The position numbers and the translations under genes are program-made. A stretch of 64,000 nucleotides of DNA. Origin: Flavobacterium akiainvivens (GTDB lineage: Bacteria; Bacteroidota; Bacteroidia; Flavobacteriales; Flavobacteriaceae). The stretch is from the NCBI RefSeq assembly GCF_001278115.1, contig NZ_LIYD01000005.1:2906281-2970280 (forward strand), written 5' to 3'. Under the pieces are notes generated by a model, which saw only the letters and a program-made list of their open reading frames with translations, made no database searches and was not told where the DNA came from. Shown piece by piece: positions 8,697-17,047 of this stretch. Numbering within the stretch: the first letter of the stretch is position 1; every line of letters starts with the position of its first letter.

Positions 8697-8990
8697 AGTA
8701 GCATCAATATTTTGGGTGTTGAATGATACTACAAAGAACTACGGATACGGGTTAAACCATTGTTTTAAACCTGTTAAAAACCGCTCGCTTTCAGTTAATT
8801 ATTAATTAAAAAAAATAACGCTTTGCCAAATTCTCTTAAGATGAAAAGCCACTCAAAAAAAGCCACAAAAAAAGTGCGTGCTGTAAAACACAGCACGCAC
8901 CTGGTATTGGGGGTAAAAATTATCTCGACCTATCCTTCCGGCTCTATCTTCCAGGGGGTGTGGAAGACCGTAATATCCGGATTCGTCTAA
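8697..8990. other. Intergenic region between two T9SS cargo genes
   Basis: No gene. It holds the terminator of the 1291-residue gene and, between 8901 and 8990, a structured 3' untranslated region. On the minus strand that region includes a hairpin with arms TCTTCCA/TGGAAGA (about 8946-8966) whose loop carries five C, and a second C5 motif in ACCCCCAATACC. Confidence 0.5.
8866..8900 (-). terminator. Intrinsic terminator after the 1291-residue T9SS gene
   Basis: A perfect 11-bp stem GTGCGTGCTGT/ACAGCACGCAC with a 5-nt loop is followed on the minus strand by TTTTTTT. It lies about 90 nt past the stop codon at 8991. Confidence 0.85.
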
Positions 8991-11900
8991 TTAAAATATG
9001 ATTTTTTTGCTAACCTTGCCTGTAGTTGTTGTAACTTCTACAATTACTACCTGCTGTGCAATGTTAAGGCTAACAGCAGCCTCGGTTCCTGTAGCAGCAC
9101 CGTTGTAAAGCTCCCTGCCACGGATATCGAACACTTTAACACCTGTAAGCTCAAGAGAACCACTGTTTACGTTAATAGTGTTTGTGCCGTTTTGTTTGTA
9201 TACATATACACTGTTTAGTTCAAAACCAGGGTTGCTAAGGGCATCGGTTACATAAACCACCTCAAACCTGTCTGCAAATTCGCCTGCACCTGTGTTAAAG
9301 ATATAGTCTCCATCTGCAAGGTTGTAGGTTGTACCCAGCATTTTGTCTTTAAGATATATTTGCTGGCCTTCGGCAAACAAACCGTCTTTATCGTTAAGGC
9401 TTATTGTATACTGGCCTGCTGTAGCTACGCCGAAGCCCATAGGCACCACGTCTGTCTGGTTAAACTCAGGCCTTGCCTGTATGCTAAAGTTAATGCCAGA
9501 CTCTACAGAGTACATCCTCATGTTGCCTTCACCAAGGTCATAACCATCATAACCATAGTCTACACCCAGCGTGCCTTCTTCGCTGTAAGCTACAAGGGTT
9601 TGGCTATAAGCACCTGTAGCATCGCTAAAGTTTAGCCAGTAGCGAGACGGAGCGTTGTTGTTTTGTGCAGTCCTGAAGAACGGCTGGCCTGCGGTTTCTG
9701 TAGCAGTTGTAGTTGCAGGTACACGCATGCTGTTTTTAAACGTTACGTTTCCTGTTGCTGTTTCCCTAAGCTTAACAAGGAAGCCCTGGCCCGGAGAAAT
9801 GATCCAAGAAGCGTTATAGGCTGTACTGCCGCCTGTGTTACCCGTGTAAAACTGCGCATTACCTTCTCCACCAAAACCAGGAGTACCAGAGTTTGTGGTA
9901 AGGCCGGCCATAGTAAGTATTGCATAACTTACCACGGTAGAGTTGTTTTTCTTCCTCCAGAAGTATAGTGCAGAACCTGCTTCTATTTTAGATGAGTTAT
10001 CAGTATCGTTATAGAATGACGCTACACTTATTGGAGACGGATAAGGGTTACCAACTGCATAGTAGTGGCCTGCCTGGTTTACACTGTTAAGTGTAAGTGC
10101 AGGAGAGTAGCTACCGTTGTGTGCTGTTCCTGTAAATATACCCGGGAATACATGGGTAGCTGTACCTGCATTGTAACCGGTTATAGCTGGCAGGCTATTA
10201 GGCATACGGATAAGGTAGCCCCTTGCTGCATCAAAGCTTATTGCCGATGGGTTAGCATAATAGTGGTACTGCTCAAGGTTTGTTGTAAGAGCCTCAGGGC
10301 CTAAGCCATAGCGGTACTCATAGAAACGGCCTGTGGCAGTTTGCGGAGAGAAATCTACAAGATTTTGGCCAGATACCGGAGAAGACCAAAGTGTATAGTC
10401 TAACCTGTAAAGGGCGTTGCTGTTACGTTTTACTGTAAACACACCTGTGTTAGCTGTGTCAATTGCATTTTGCACAAGCGCACCGTTGTTTTCTACCACA
10501 AACGAACCTGTTTCGGCTACGTTTACAGCCTGTGCTACTTCAAGAGTACCGGCAGGGTCTACAGTTACTACTGCACCTTCCTGAACGGTTATTGTTTTAG
10601 CAAAGCCTTTTATGCCATATACGTGCGGCTGGAATGGTGTACCTGCCGGTATTGTTACGGTTGTAGCAATGGTAGGTATTGAGTTACAAGACCAGTTGCC
10701 TGCAAGGCTCCAGTCTGTATTTATAGTACCGGTCCACGCAAAGTTGTCATTAGTGTTTACAACAGCTACAGGAGATGTTGCAGTACCACAGTTACTGGTT
10801 AGTTTAGCCCTGTAGTATGTAGTAGCAGTACCTACGTTTGCAACGTATAGTGACGGCGTATTGTAAGTAGTGGTAGTACTTTGCAGAATATTAGTCCACT
10901 CTGAGTCGCTGGCGCCACCTGTAGACGAAACCTGCCACTGTATAGCACCTGTGTGCTCTGAAAGTGTAATGTAGGCATTACCGTTAGGGCATACTGCCTG
11001 AACAGCAGGTGTAACAACACCACCCTGTGCTGTTGCCACCACGTTATACTCCATAGGTTCAGATGTAACTACGGCACCAGGACAGTTGTTAAGGCTTGAT
11101 GGGCGCGACTTAACATAATAGTATCTTGTACCAACAGTCATTGGCGGATAATAAGTAGCAGTAGTAGCACTTGCAATTAGTGTACCTGTAGTGTTATTAT
11201 ATACAGTATTGCTATACCACTCATAAACAGGGTTGTTGCCCAGCGCACTTACTTCAAGCGGCGGTATGTTTGCAGTTGCAGCAGTTTGACACACCGTTAC
11301 ATCAGGGCCTGCATTGATAATAGTGTTAAGGTAAGCGTTGTTAGAAAGCGCAGAACCCGCAGTATTAGTTATAAGGCACCTGTAAGCACCAGCATCTGAA
11401 GCATTAACAGGGTTTATAGTAAGGGTATTAGTAGTAGCACCCCAAATATGTCCTGGCACATCTACTACAGGCACTCCGTTTTTCTCCCACTGGAAAGTAG
11501 GGGTTTCAGTACCGCTTGATGTAGAAGCCACCGTTACCTGGAAGCTTGTAGAACCACCCGGGCATATAGCCTGGCTGGCTGGCTGGCCTGTAATTTCGGG
11601 TGCAGGAATCTGGAAACGGTTCCTGTTGTACGCCATAAACGCAGGGTCGCTGGTACCGCTTGGCATTACTTTAAATTTCTTGGCATCTACAGCATTTGCA
11701 GATGTTACATTAAAATCGCCAATTTTATAGGCCACCAACCTTATGTCGCGTGTAGTAGCACCAATTAGCATAGAGCCGTTTATCTGCGCCGTGTTAAGCG
11801 GCTGGCCTGTAGGCAGGGTAAAGAAGTCGCTCTTGTATTTACCTAATGAGGCAACAGAGTTAAAAGCAACCTGAACCGGGCGGCCCACAATGTTACCTGC

Positions 11901-12866
11901 ATCATCTATAAACGAATATACAGAGTATGAACCATCTGTAGGCTCAGCAATCTGAGATACAATAATATCCGGCACACCATCGCTTACGTTGTTTGTAATA
12001 ATGTTTGTAGCCTCAAAAGTAAGCACTGCAGTAGGAGGCAGGTTAGTTGTACCTGTACCTATGTTAAGGCCGCGTGTACCATCAATAAGTACATTACGTA
12101 TTGTAAGGCCTGCCACGTTTGGCGCAGTAGGTATTTGTGTGTTAGGGCTACCGTCTACCCTGCTGGCTAATACTATAAGGTTTGGCCCGCTGCTTGGCAC
12201 ACTACCAAGAATGTCTTTAATAGGCAGTGCCCTAAAGTTTCCGGTAACAAAGTTTGAACCTGTACCTGTAGCCCCGGCTGTATATCCGGCAGCGTTTAGC
12301 ACACCTGTAATATTGTCTTCATTACCGGTACTGTATAGTGTACCACCATACCTAAAGCCCATCATACTGTGTGAATTATCGGGCTGGTTAGGGTTGTTAC
12401 TGGTAGATGTAGACTTCCATGCTGTTGAAGCGCCATTAGCCCAGTTAGTAACTATTTCTGTAACACCAGATCCTGCAATAGTGTAGGGCGGTATATAAGT
12501 ATAGCTTCTCTCCGCAGAAAATGTAGCTGATGCCCCAGAGCCGTTAACCACCCTGTAATGACGTGTAACCTCGGCTGTGTTAGCCGCAACTACTGTCGGC
12601 AGGATAATGCGAAGCTCTGTAGCAGACACAAAAGTAGTTTGCGTAGGCAATACATAAGCAGTACTGGTTGTAGCATAGTCAGTACCGGTATATAACCTTA
12701 CCGTAGATGTCGAGGTAAACCCTGTACCAATAATAGTAACACTGGTGCGGTGGGTAACCTTTTGGGGGCTATTGCCCGTAACCGACTGTGCAAAGCCCGC
12801 CGATGTAAACAAAAACAGCAAATAGCATAGCTGCCTCTGTAAAGAAGTAATTTTTCGAACCCTCAT
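8991..12866 (-). CDS. Large multidomain secreted protein with T9SS sorting domain
   Basis: A 1291-residue cell-surface or secreted protein. Residues 1-26 are a signal peptide ending FAQ. An IPT/TIG-like segment follows (about 27-130, GNSPQKVTHRTSVTIIGTGF). An Ig-like domain lies near 415-510 and has the signature DAGAYRCLITN. Further Ig-like units carry regularly spaced Cys. At about 710 the module WTGTINTDWSLAGNWSC matches the N-terminal module of the neighbouring 670-residue protein. The C-terminal 80 residues (VYVYKQNGTNTINVNSG to KKIIF) are a sorting-domain variant without the usual YPNP. Adhesion or gliding-related surface function is plausible but not shown. It is monocistronic, with its own terminator. 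Confidence 0.85.
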   Translation of the reverse strand: MRVRKITSLQRQLCYLLFLFTSAGFAQSVTGNSPQKVTHRTSVTIIGTGFTSTSTVRLYTGTDYATTSTAYVLPTQTTFVSATELRIILPTVVAANTAEVTRHYRVVNGSGASATFSAERSYTYIPPYTIAGSGVTEIVTNWANGASTAWKSTSTSNNPNQPDNSHSMMGFRYGGTLYSTGNEDNITGVLNAAGYTAGATGTGSNFVTGNFRALPIKDILGSVPSSGPNLIVLASRVDGSPNTQIPTAPNVAGLTIRNVLIDGTRGLNIGTGTTNLPPTAVLTFEATNIITNNVSDGVPDIIVSQIAEPTDGSYSVYSFIDDAGNIVGRPVQVAFNSVASLGKYKSDFFTLPTGQPLNTAQINGSMLIGATTRDIRLVAYKIGDFNVTSANAVDAKKFKVMPSGTSDPAFMAYNRNRFQIPAPEITGQPASQAICPGGSTSFQVTVASTSSGTETPTFQWEKNGVPVVDVPGHIWGATTNTLTINPVNASDAGAYRCLITNTAGSALSNNAYLNTIINAGPDVTVCQTAATANIPPLEVSALGNNPVYEWYSNTVYNNTTGTLIASATTATYYPPMTVGTRYYYVKSRPSSLNNCPGAVVTSEPMEYNVVATAQGGVVTPAVQAVCPNGNAYITLSEHTGAIQWQVSSTGGASDSEWTNILQSTTTTYNTPSLYVANVGTATTYYRAKLTSNCGTATSPVAVVNTNDNFAWTGTINTDWSLAGNWSCNSIPTIATTVTIPAGTPFQPHVYGIKGFAKTITVQEGAVVTVDPAGTLEVAQAVNVAETGSFVVENNGALVQNAIDTANTGVFTVKRNSNALYRLDYTLWSSPVSGQNLVDFSPQTATGRFYEYRYGLGPEALTTNLEQYHYYANPSAISFDAARGYLIRMPNSLPAITGYNAGTATHVFPGIFTGTAHNGSYSPALTLNSVNQAGHYYAVGNPYPSPISVASFYNDTDNSSKIEAGSALYFWRKKNNSTVVSYAILTMAGLTTNSGTPGFGGEGNAQFYTGNTGGSTAYNASWIISPGQGFLVKLRETATGNVTFKNSMRVPATTTATETAGQPFFRTAQNNNAPSRYWLNFSDATGAYSQTLVAYSEEGTLGVDYGYDGYDLGEGNMRMYSVESGINFSIQARPEFNQTDVVPMGFGVATAGQYTISLNDKDGLFAEGQQIYLKDKMLGTTYNLADGDYIFNTGAGEFADRFEVVYVTDALSNPGFELNSVYVYKQNGTNTINVNSGSLELTGVKVFDIRGRELYNGAATGTEAAVSLNIAQQVVIVEVTTTTGKVSKKIIF

Positions 12867-12995
12867 ATAGTTAATTTAAAATTAATTACAAATTAAAAAC
12901 CCAAATTCCACAATGCTTTTTCAACAAAAGTTAAAAAATGTTAAAGGAAACTTTTTCTTAACGAATCTTAAATTTTAAGATTTCTTTAACACTTA

Positions 12996-13003
12996 CAAAT
13001 TTA
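12996..13003 (-). promoter_or_regulatory. Candidate promoter of the 1291-residue T9SS gene
   Basis: The minus strand reads TAAATTTG, a TAnnTTTG match about 130 bp before the ATG. No clear -33 element was found. Confidence 0.35.
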
Positions 13004-13470
13004 GCATACGCTACCCTGCATTTAGCACTGCACAATACTATATTCTTATATGGTTATAGCCGAAATTTATACCTCCTGCCACAACCATTGCTAACTACGA
13101 TAAAGTTAAATGCGGAGTTTCAGAAAAATAAGGGGCTGTGGCATTTTTATGAAAAAAAGACAATGTTGGCTGAAAAAATTTCAAATCCTGATTTTAACAT
13201 CTTAAAATTGATTGTTTTTGCAACAGAGTATCGAAATAACGGTATTTATTACACCTATAATTTCTACTTTTTTAGGTATTTTAACACTTCATCGATTTAA
13301 TTTACGTCTAATCAGGTAGTGTATCGATTAAAAATCGATCTGAATTTTAAGATTGAAATGTTAAAATTTAACAAAATTTGTTAGCGTGTTTTTTATAAAT
13401 TTTAACATTTATTTTAACAACTAAAAGTGGCAAATACAGCCTGAATCATAAAAAACTAAATTAGACCAAT

Positions 13471-13507
13471 AAAAAAAGCACTTACGTTAGGGGGCGTGTA
13501 AGTGCTT
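13471..13507 (-). terminator. Intrinsic terminator of the candidate small RNA
   Basis: Stem AAGCACTTAC/GTAAGTGCTT with a 12-nt loop containing five C on the minus strand, followed by seven T. It could also work weakly on the plus strand. Confidence 0.75.
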
Positions 13508-13623
13508 GTTTTGTAAAAGTTTGGGGGACTAATCAGTATAAAATTGGGGGCAAATTCTATACATCTTTATATTTTGAAGTAGAGTTTAAGGTATCTTGGG
13601 GGCTAACCATCTCCTTATCCAAC
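13471..13623 (-). ncRNA. Candidate small RNA with repeated CCCCC motifs
   Basis: On the minus strand a TAnnTTTG promoter (TACCTTTG, 13628-13635) is followed about 150 nt later by a strong terminator (13471-13507). The intervening sequence lacks a credible gene but has four CCCCC blocks (complement of G runs at 13490-13494, 13523-13527, 13546-13550, 13598-13602). One sits in the loop of the terminator hairpin and three are flanked by A/T-rich single-stranded sequence. Evenly spaced C-rich motifs in unpaired positions are typical of regulatory RNAs that bind G-rich ribosome sites. No Rfam family was recognised. Confidence 0.45.
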
Positions 13624-13627
13624 ACAG

Positions 13628-13635
13628 CAAAGGTA
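13628..13635 (-). promoter_or_regulatory. TAnnTTTG promoter of the candidate small RNA
   Basis: The minus strand reads TACCTTTG, with a TTTG about 15 nt upstream, slightly closer than the usual 17-23 nt. Confidence 0.5.
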
Positions 13636-13868
13636 TGTTAAAAATCTTAACAAACCTTTAACATTTATTGTTAAAATTTATCCCACTATATATTTTTCTT
13701 ATGCACGCCTTTTATTACCGCTCTAAAACGCCCTGTTTGTAAGGGTTTTCAGATTTTAAAGCCAAGTGTTAAAGTTTTAAACCGGAATTTTATGCGCACT
13801 AAATTTTAACATATACCAGCCAATATGTACTTTATGGGTTTCAATTTTAAGACTTTATAACTTAATTG

Positions 13869-13876
13869 TACCTTTG
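13869..13876 (+). promoter_or_regulatory. TAnnTTTG promoter of the dus gene; sets its start
   Basis: TACCTTTG lies 15 bp before the ATG at 13892. Transcription would begin at about 13880-13883, so upstream in-frame codons (such as TTG at 13874) cannot be the start, and the leader is only about 10 nt long. Confidence 0.65.
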
Positions 13877-13891
13877 CACAAAAGAATGAAG

Positions 13892-14884
13892 ATGGTTAAG
13901 ATTGGGAAAATAGAGTTACCGGAGTTTCCGCTGTTGCTTGCACCTATGGAAGATGTGAGCGACCCGCCGTTTAGGAGGCTGTGCAAAATACATGGTGCCG
14001 ACCTGATGTTCAGCGAGTTTATAAGCAGTGAAGGGCTTATTCGCGATGCGATGAAAAGCCGCCAGAAACTTGATATTTTTGATTATGAACGCCCCGTAGG
14101 CATACAGATTTTCGGCGGAGACGAAGAGGCAATGGCCATGAGCGCCCGCATTGTAGAAACCGTAAACCCTGACCTGGTTGATATAAACTTTGGCTGCCCT
14201 GTTAAAAAAGTGGTATGCAAAGGCGCCGGTGCCGGTGTACTTAAAGACATAGACCTTATGGTGCGCCTTACTAAAGCCGTGGTAAACAGCACCAGCCTGC
14301 CCGTTACCGTTAAAACCCGCCTGGGGTGGGACGACAGCAGCATTAATATAGACGAGGTGGCAGAACGCCTACAGGATACAGGCATTCAGGCCCTGAGCAT
14401 ACACGGCCGCACACGCGCCCAGATGTATAAAGGCGAGGCCGACTGGAGCCACATTGCCCGTGTTAAAAACAACCCGCGCATATTTATACCTATTTTTGGT
14501 AATGGTGATATAGACAGCCCCGAAAAAGCCGTTGAATACAAAAACCGCTATGGTGTAGACGGCGTTATGATAGGCCGTGCCGCTATAGGCTATCCGTGGA
14601 TTTTTAACGAAATAAAGCATTTTGTTAAAACCGGCCAGCACCTGCCCGAGCCTATGGTCCAGGATCGTGTTGAAGCTGCCCGCAACCACCTTACATGGGC
14701 TATGGAGTGGAAAGGCGAACGTGTAGGCATTGTAGAAACCCGCCGCCATTATGCCAACTATTTTAAAGGTATTCCTAACTTTAAAGAATACCGCCAAAAA
14801 ATGGTTACGCTGGATGCCGCTCAGGATATTTATGACGTGTTTGACGAGGTACTGCACAAATATGGCGAAGGCCAAACGGTGTAG
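13892..14884 (+). CDS. dusB: tRNA-dihydrouridine synthase (DusB/NifR3-like)
   Basis: An FMN enzyme that reduces uridine to dihydrouridine in the D-loop of tRNA, using NADPH. The protein is 330 residues from the ATG at 13892. The N-terminus LLLAPMEDVSDPPFR is the FMN-barrel start. The block NFGCPVKKV carries the catalytic Cys, GAGAGVLKD follows, and the tRNA/FMN-binding segments SIHGRTRAQMYKG and GNGDI appear in order, with MIGRAAIGYPW near residue 230. The start was chosen because the promoter overlaps any longer version. An in-frame ATG at 13886 is the only alternative. The gene stands alone and ends in a very stable hairpin shared with the convergent YccA-like gene. The subgroup symbol is by similarity. 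Confidence 0.93.
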   Translation: MVKIGKIELPEFPLLLAPMEDVSDPPFRRLCKIHGADLMFSEFISSEGLIRDAMKSRQKLDIFDYERPVGIQIFGGDEEAMAMSARIVETVNPDLVDINFGCPVKKVVCKGAGAGVLKDIDLMVRLTKAVVNSTSLPVTVKTRLGWDDSSINIDEVAERLQDTGIQALSIHGRTRAQMYKGEADWSHIARVKNNPRIFIPIFGNGDIDSPEKAVEYKNRYGVDGVMIGRAAIGYPWIFNEIKHFVKTGQHLPEPMVQDRVEAARNHLTWAMEWKGERVGIVETRRHYANYFKGIPNFKEYRQKMVTLDAAQDIYDVFDEVLHKYGEGQTV

Positions 14885-14899
14885 CTGTACTTTTTTATA

Positions 14900-14938
14900 A
14901 AAACAAAACGGCCACGCAATGCGTGGCCGTTTTGTTTT
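14900..14938. terminator. Bidirectional terminator between dusB and the Bax-inhibitor-like gene
   Basis: An 18-bp perfect stem (core AACGGCCACGC/GCGTGGCCGTT) with a 3-nt loop and A/T-rich arms on both sides. It serves both convergent genes. Confidence 0.9.
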
Positions 14939-14953
14939 GTATAGCTAAAAGGA

Positions 14954-15733
14954 TTAATCCCTGTTTAGTTTTGCAAGAAGCTTTAAAAACTCCAGGTACA
15001 GCCATATCATGGTCATCATAAGGCCCATGGCACTGAACCACTCCATATATTTAGGCAGGCGGCGTTCGGCACCTTCTTCTATCATATCAAAATCAAGAAA
15101 CAGGTTAAGCGCAGCAAGCACAATAACAAATATGCTAAAGCCAATACTGATTAGCGAGTTGCCATGGTGAAACAGTGTAATGCCAAATGCCCATGACACC
15201 ACCATAGACACCAGGTAATATATAAACAGCGCCATAGTTGCTGCTATAACCACTGATTTAAAACGTTCTGTTACATTTACCACCCTGAAACGGTACAGCA
15301 GCAAACACACTATAAACGTTACAAAAGTGCCGCCTACAGCCTGTAGCACAATGCCGGGCTGCACATATACTTCAAATAATATAGAAATACTGCCTATAAC
15401 CACACCTTCAAAAAGCGCATAAGCCGGAGCCAGGTAGCGCGATTGTTTTGGCGCAAAGCCTACCGAAAGGCCAATGATTAATGCTATAACAAAAGACACA
15501 ATAGCCGGGGTATAAAAATTCATGCCCTGGGCTATAAGATAAAACGGCACAAGGGCACCTGCCAGTAAAAGCCCAAATAATATGGCTGTTTTTGCCATAG
15601 CGCCGTTAACCGTCATGGTATCGTTATAATCTATAACGTTAGCCGGAGAGCCATCGGCATTATAATAGGTGGTTTGCGGAGCCGAATTAAATTCTTTGTT
15701 TTTAAAAAACGGGTTGTTAGATTGCTGTTGCAT
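14954..15733 (-). CDS. Bax inhibitor-1/YccA family membrane protein
   Basis: A 259-residue inner-membrane protein. After a polar N-terminus (about 45 residues, Asn- and Gln-rich) there are seven hydrophobic segments, beginning with TAILFGLLLAGALVPFYLIA and ending with LMMTMIWLYLEFLKLLAKL. The acidic pair in LNLFLDFDMIEEGAERRLPKYMEW is the family's pH-sensing and ion-leak motif. Family members are implicated in Ca2+ leak and in modulating FtsH. A TAnnTTTG promoter lies just upstream and the shared terminator is downstream, so it is monocistronic. The family is secure; its role here is not known. Confidence 0.9.
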   Translation of the reverse strand: MQQQSNNPFFKNKEFNSAPQTTYYNADGSPANVIDYNDTMTVNGAMAKTAILFGLLLAGALVPFYLIAQGMNFYTPAIVSFVIALIIGLSVGFAPKQSRYLAPAYALFEGVVIGSISILFEVYVQPGIVLQAVGGTFVTFIVCLLLYRFRVVNVTERFKSVVIAATMALFIYYLVSMVVSWAFGITLFHHGNSLISIGFSIFVIVLAALNLFLDFDMIEEGAERRLPKYMEWFSAMGLMMTMIWLYLEFLKLLAKLNRD

Positions 15734-15756
15734 TTTATATAAATTGTTAACTAAGC

Positions 15757-15764
15757 CAAATGTA
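15757..15764 (-). promoter_or_regulatory. TAnnTTTG promoter of the Bax-inhibitor-like gene
   Basis: The minus strand reads TACATTTG, 23 bp before the ATG. The -33 region is only T-rich. Confidence 0.5.
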
Positions 15765-15805
15765 AAAAATTTTAAGAGGAAAGTGCAAAGATGATGCCGT
15801 AAAAT

Positions 15806-15839
15806 AAAAAAAGGGAAAACTGATAGTTTTCCCTTTTTT
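15806..15839. terminator. Bidirectional intrinsic terminator
   Basis: Stem AAAAAAGGGAAAACT/AGTTTTCCCTTTTTT with a 3-nt loop. Confidence 0.75.
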
Positions 15840-15888
15840 ATGCCCCCAAAAATACCGTAAAATCTAAATTTTACTAATGCTATTTTTA
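15806..15888 (-). ncRNA. Candidate short RNA with a GGGGG motif
   Basis: A TAnnTTTG match on the minus strand (TATGTTTG, 15894-15901) is followed about 50-80 nt later by a 15-bp hairpin with T-runs (15806-15839). The short transcript would contain GGTATTTTTGGGGGC (complement of 15842-15856). This is largely complementary to the GCCCCCAAGATACC motif of the 13.5-kb candidate RNA. No reading frame is evident. The hairpin is symmetric, so the strand is uncertain. Confidence 0.3.
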
Positions 15889-16173
15889 TAGGGCAAACAT
15901 AATTTATTTTGTTTAATAGTTCCTAACCACATCCGACGAAGCGCATATAAAATCGATGAAATACAATTTTAACATTGATTTTAACACTCCTTTAACATTT
16001 TTAACACATTATTCAGTATTTGAATTACTGCAAAAAAACAGCACAGACTGGTATAATTTATGTTATTACAAATCAACATTTTGTATTTTAATTACAAATA
16101 ATTGAAATATTCATTATTTAAATAACGAATTTTAACACAATGATTTGTTAACATATTTTAACAATTGTCTCAA

Positions 16174-16953
16174 CTATCCTTCCTTAATTTTTCTTAAAGA
16201 GGTCTTAATGCCTTTTATGAGCGATGAACTGAAGCCTTCGTGCTCCATTTCGTTAAGGCCCACAATGGTGCAGCCCTGTGGCGTAGTAACCTTATCTATA
16301 AGCTGTTCGGGGTGTGCCTGTTCTTTAAGCAGCATCTCGGTAGCGCCAAGGGCGGTTTGTGCGGCAATAGCAAGGGCGGTTTTGGCATCAAAGCCTATTT
16401 CTATACCGGCCTGCATACTGGCGCGAATATAACGAAGCGCAAAAGCCGTTCCGCAGGCACCTAAAACCGTGGCGGCGTCCATAAGCTTTTCGTCTATAAT
16501 AACAGCGGTGCCCACTTGGTTAAAAAGGGCTACCACCGGCTGTGCTTTTTCCATATCCTGCGGCAATGCCGAGACACAGGTAGCCGAAGCACCAAACTCT
16601 ACCGCTATATTTGGCATAATACGGATGATGGCATTACTGCCCCCTGCCCTCTGGTTAAGGTGTTGCAGCGTAACACCACTTACGGCAGAGGCTATGATTT
16701 TGCCATTAAGGTGCGGCAGTATTTCATCGAGTACGGCATCCGTCTGCCAGGGTTTAATGGCAAGGATAACAAGGTCGGCCATCTCAATACCGGCAGTATT
16801 ATTTGCCTGCACGTTTATGCCCTGCCCTTTAAGGCTTTCTATAAGGTGTGTGTTGCGGCGGGTAACGGTTATGTTGTTTCCTGTAGTAAACTGCGCAAGG
16901 CCTTTTGCAATGGCTGCACCCAGGTTGCCCCCGCCTATTATGTGGATGTTCAT
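16174..16953 (-). CDS. proC: Pyrroline-5-carboxylate reductase
   Basis: Catalyses the final step of proline synthesis, the NAD(P)H reduction of 1-pyrroline-5-carboxylate. The 259-residue protein begins with the Rossmann motif MNIHIIGGGNLGAAIAKGL. It continues with VILAIKPW near residue 65 and the mid-domain RIMPNIAVEFGAS. The conserved C-terminal dimerisation/active-site helix is VTTPQGCTIVGLNEMEHEGF, followed by a short basic tail. Length and motif order fit the family. It is monocistronic as far as can be seen. No TAnnTTTG promoter was found directly upstream. Confidence 0.93.
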   Translation of the reverse strand: MNIHIIGGGNLGAAIAKGLAQFTTGNNITVTRRNTHLIESLKGQGINVQANNTAGIEMADLVILAIKPWQTDAVLDEILPHLNGKIIASAVSGVTLQHLNQRAGGSNAIIRIMPNIAVEFGASATCVSALPQDMEKAQPVVALFNQVGTAVIIDEKLMDAATVLGACGTAFALRYIRASMQAGIEIGFDAKTALAIAAQTALGATEMLLKEQAHPEQLIDKVTTPQGCTIVGLNEMEHEGFSSSLIKGIKTSLRKIKEG

Positions 16954-17047
16954 ATTTTGATGATTTCTATTGATTATTGGCGTTGCACTAAGATAGCAAA
17001 TTGTTGCTAATGCAATATGTGCATGGCGAATATCAACAGTAAATCAT

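Larger units (their letters stand above)
12867..13873. other. Long AT-rich intergenic region
   Basis: About 1 kb with no convincing protein gene. It holds a TAnnTTTG match for the large T9SS gene, many copies of TTTAACA/TGTTAAA on both strands, a minus-strand small RNA candidate (13471-13623) and the dus promoter at its right end. A 70-codon frame at 13088-13300 looks random. Confidence 0.6.
15734..16173. other. AT-rich intergenic region between the YccA-like gene and proC
   Basis: No protein gene. It contains a hairpin with T-runs (15806-15839), a candidate short minus-strand RNA and, between about 15965 and 16165, seven TTAACA motifs. Confidence 0.5.

Noticed and set aside
13088..13300. 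A 70-codon frame in the AT-rich gap
   Set aside because: No promoter, start context or domain. Random frames of this length are expected in the region.
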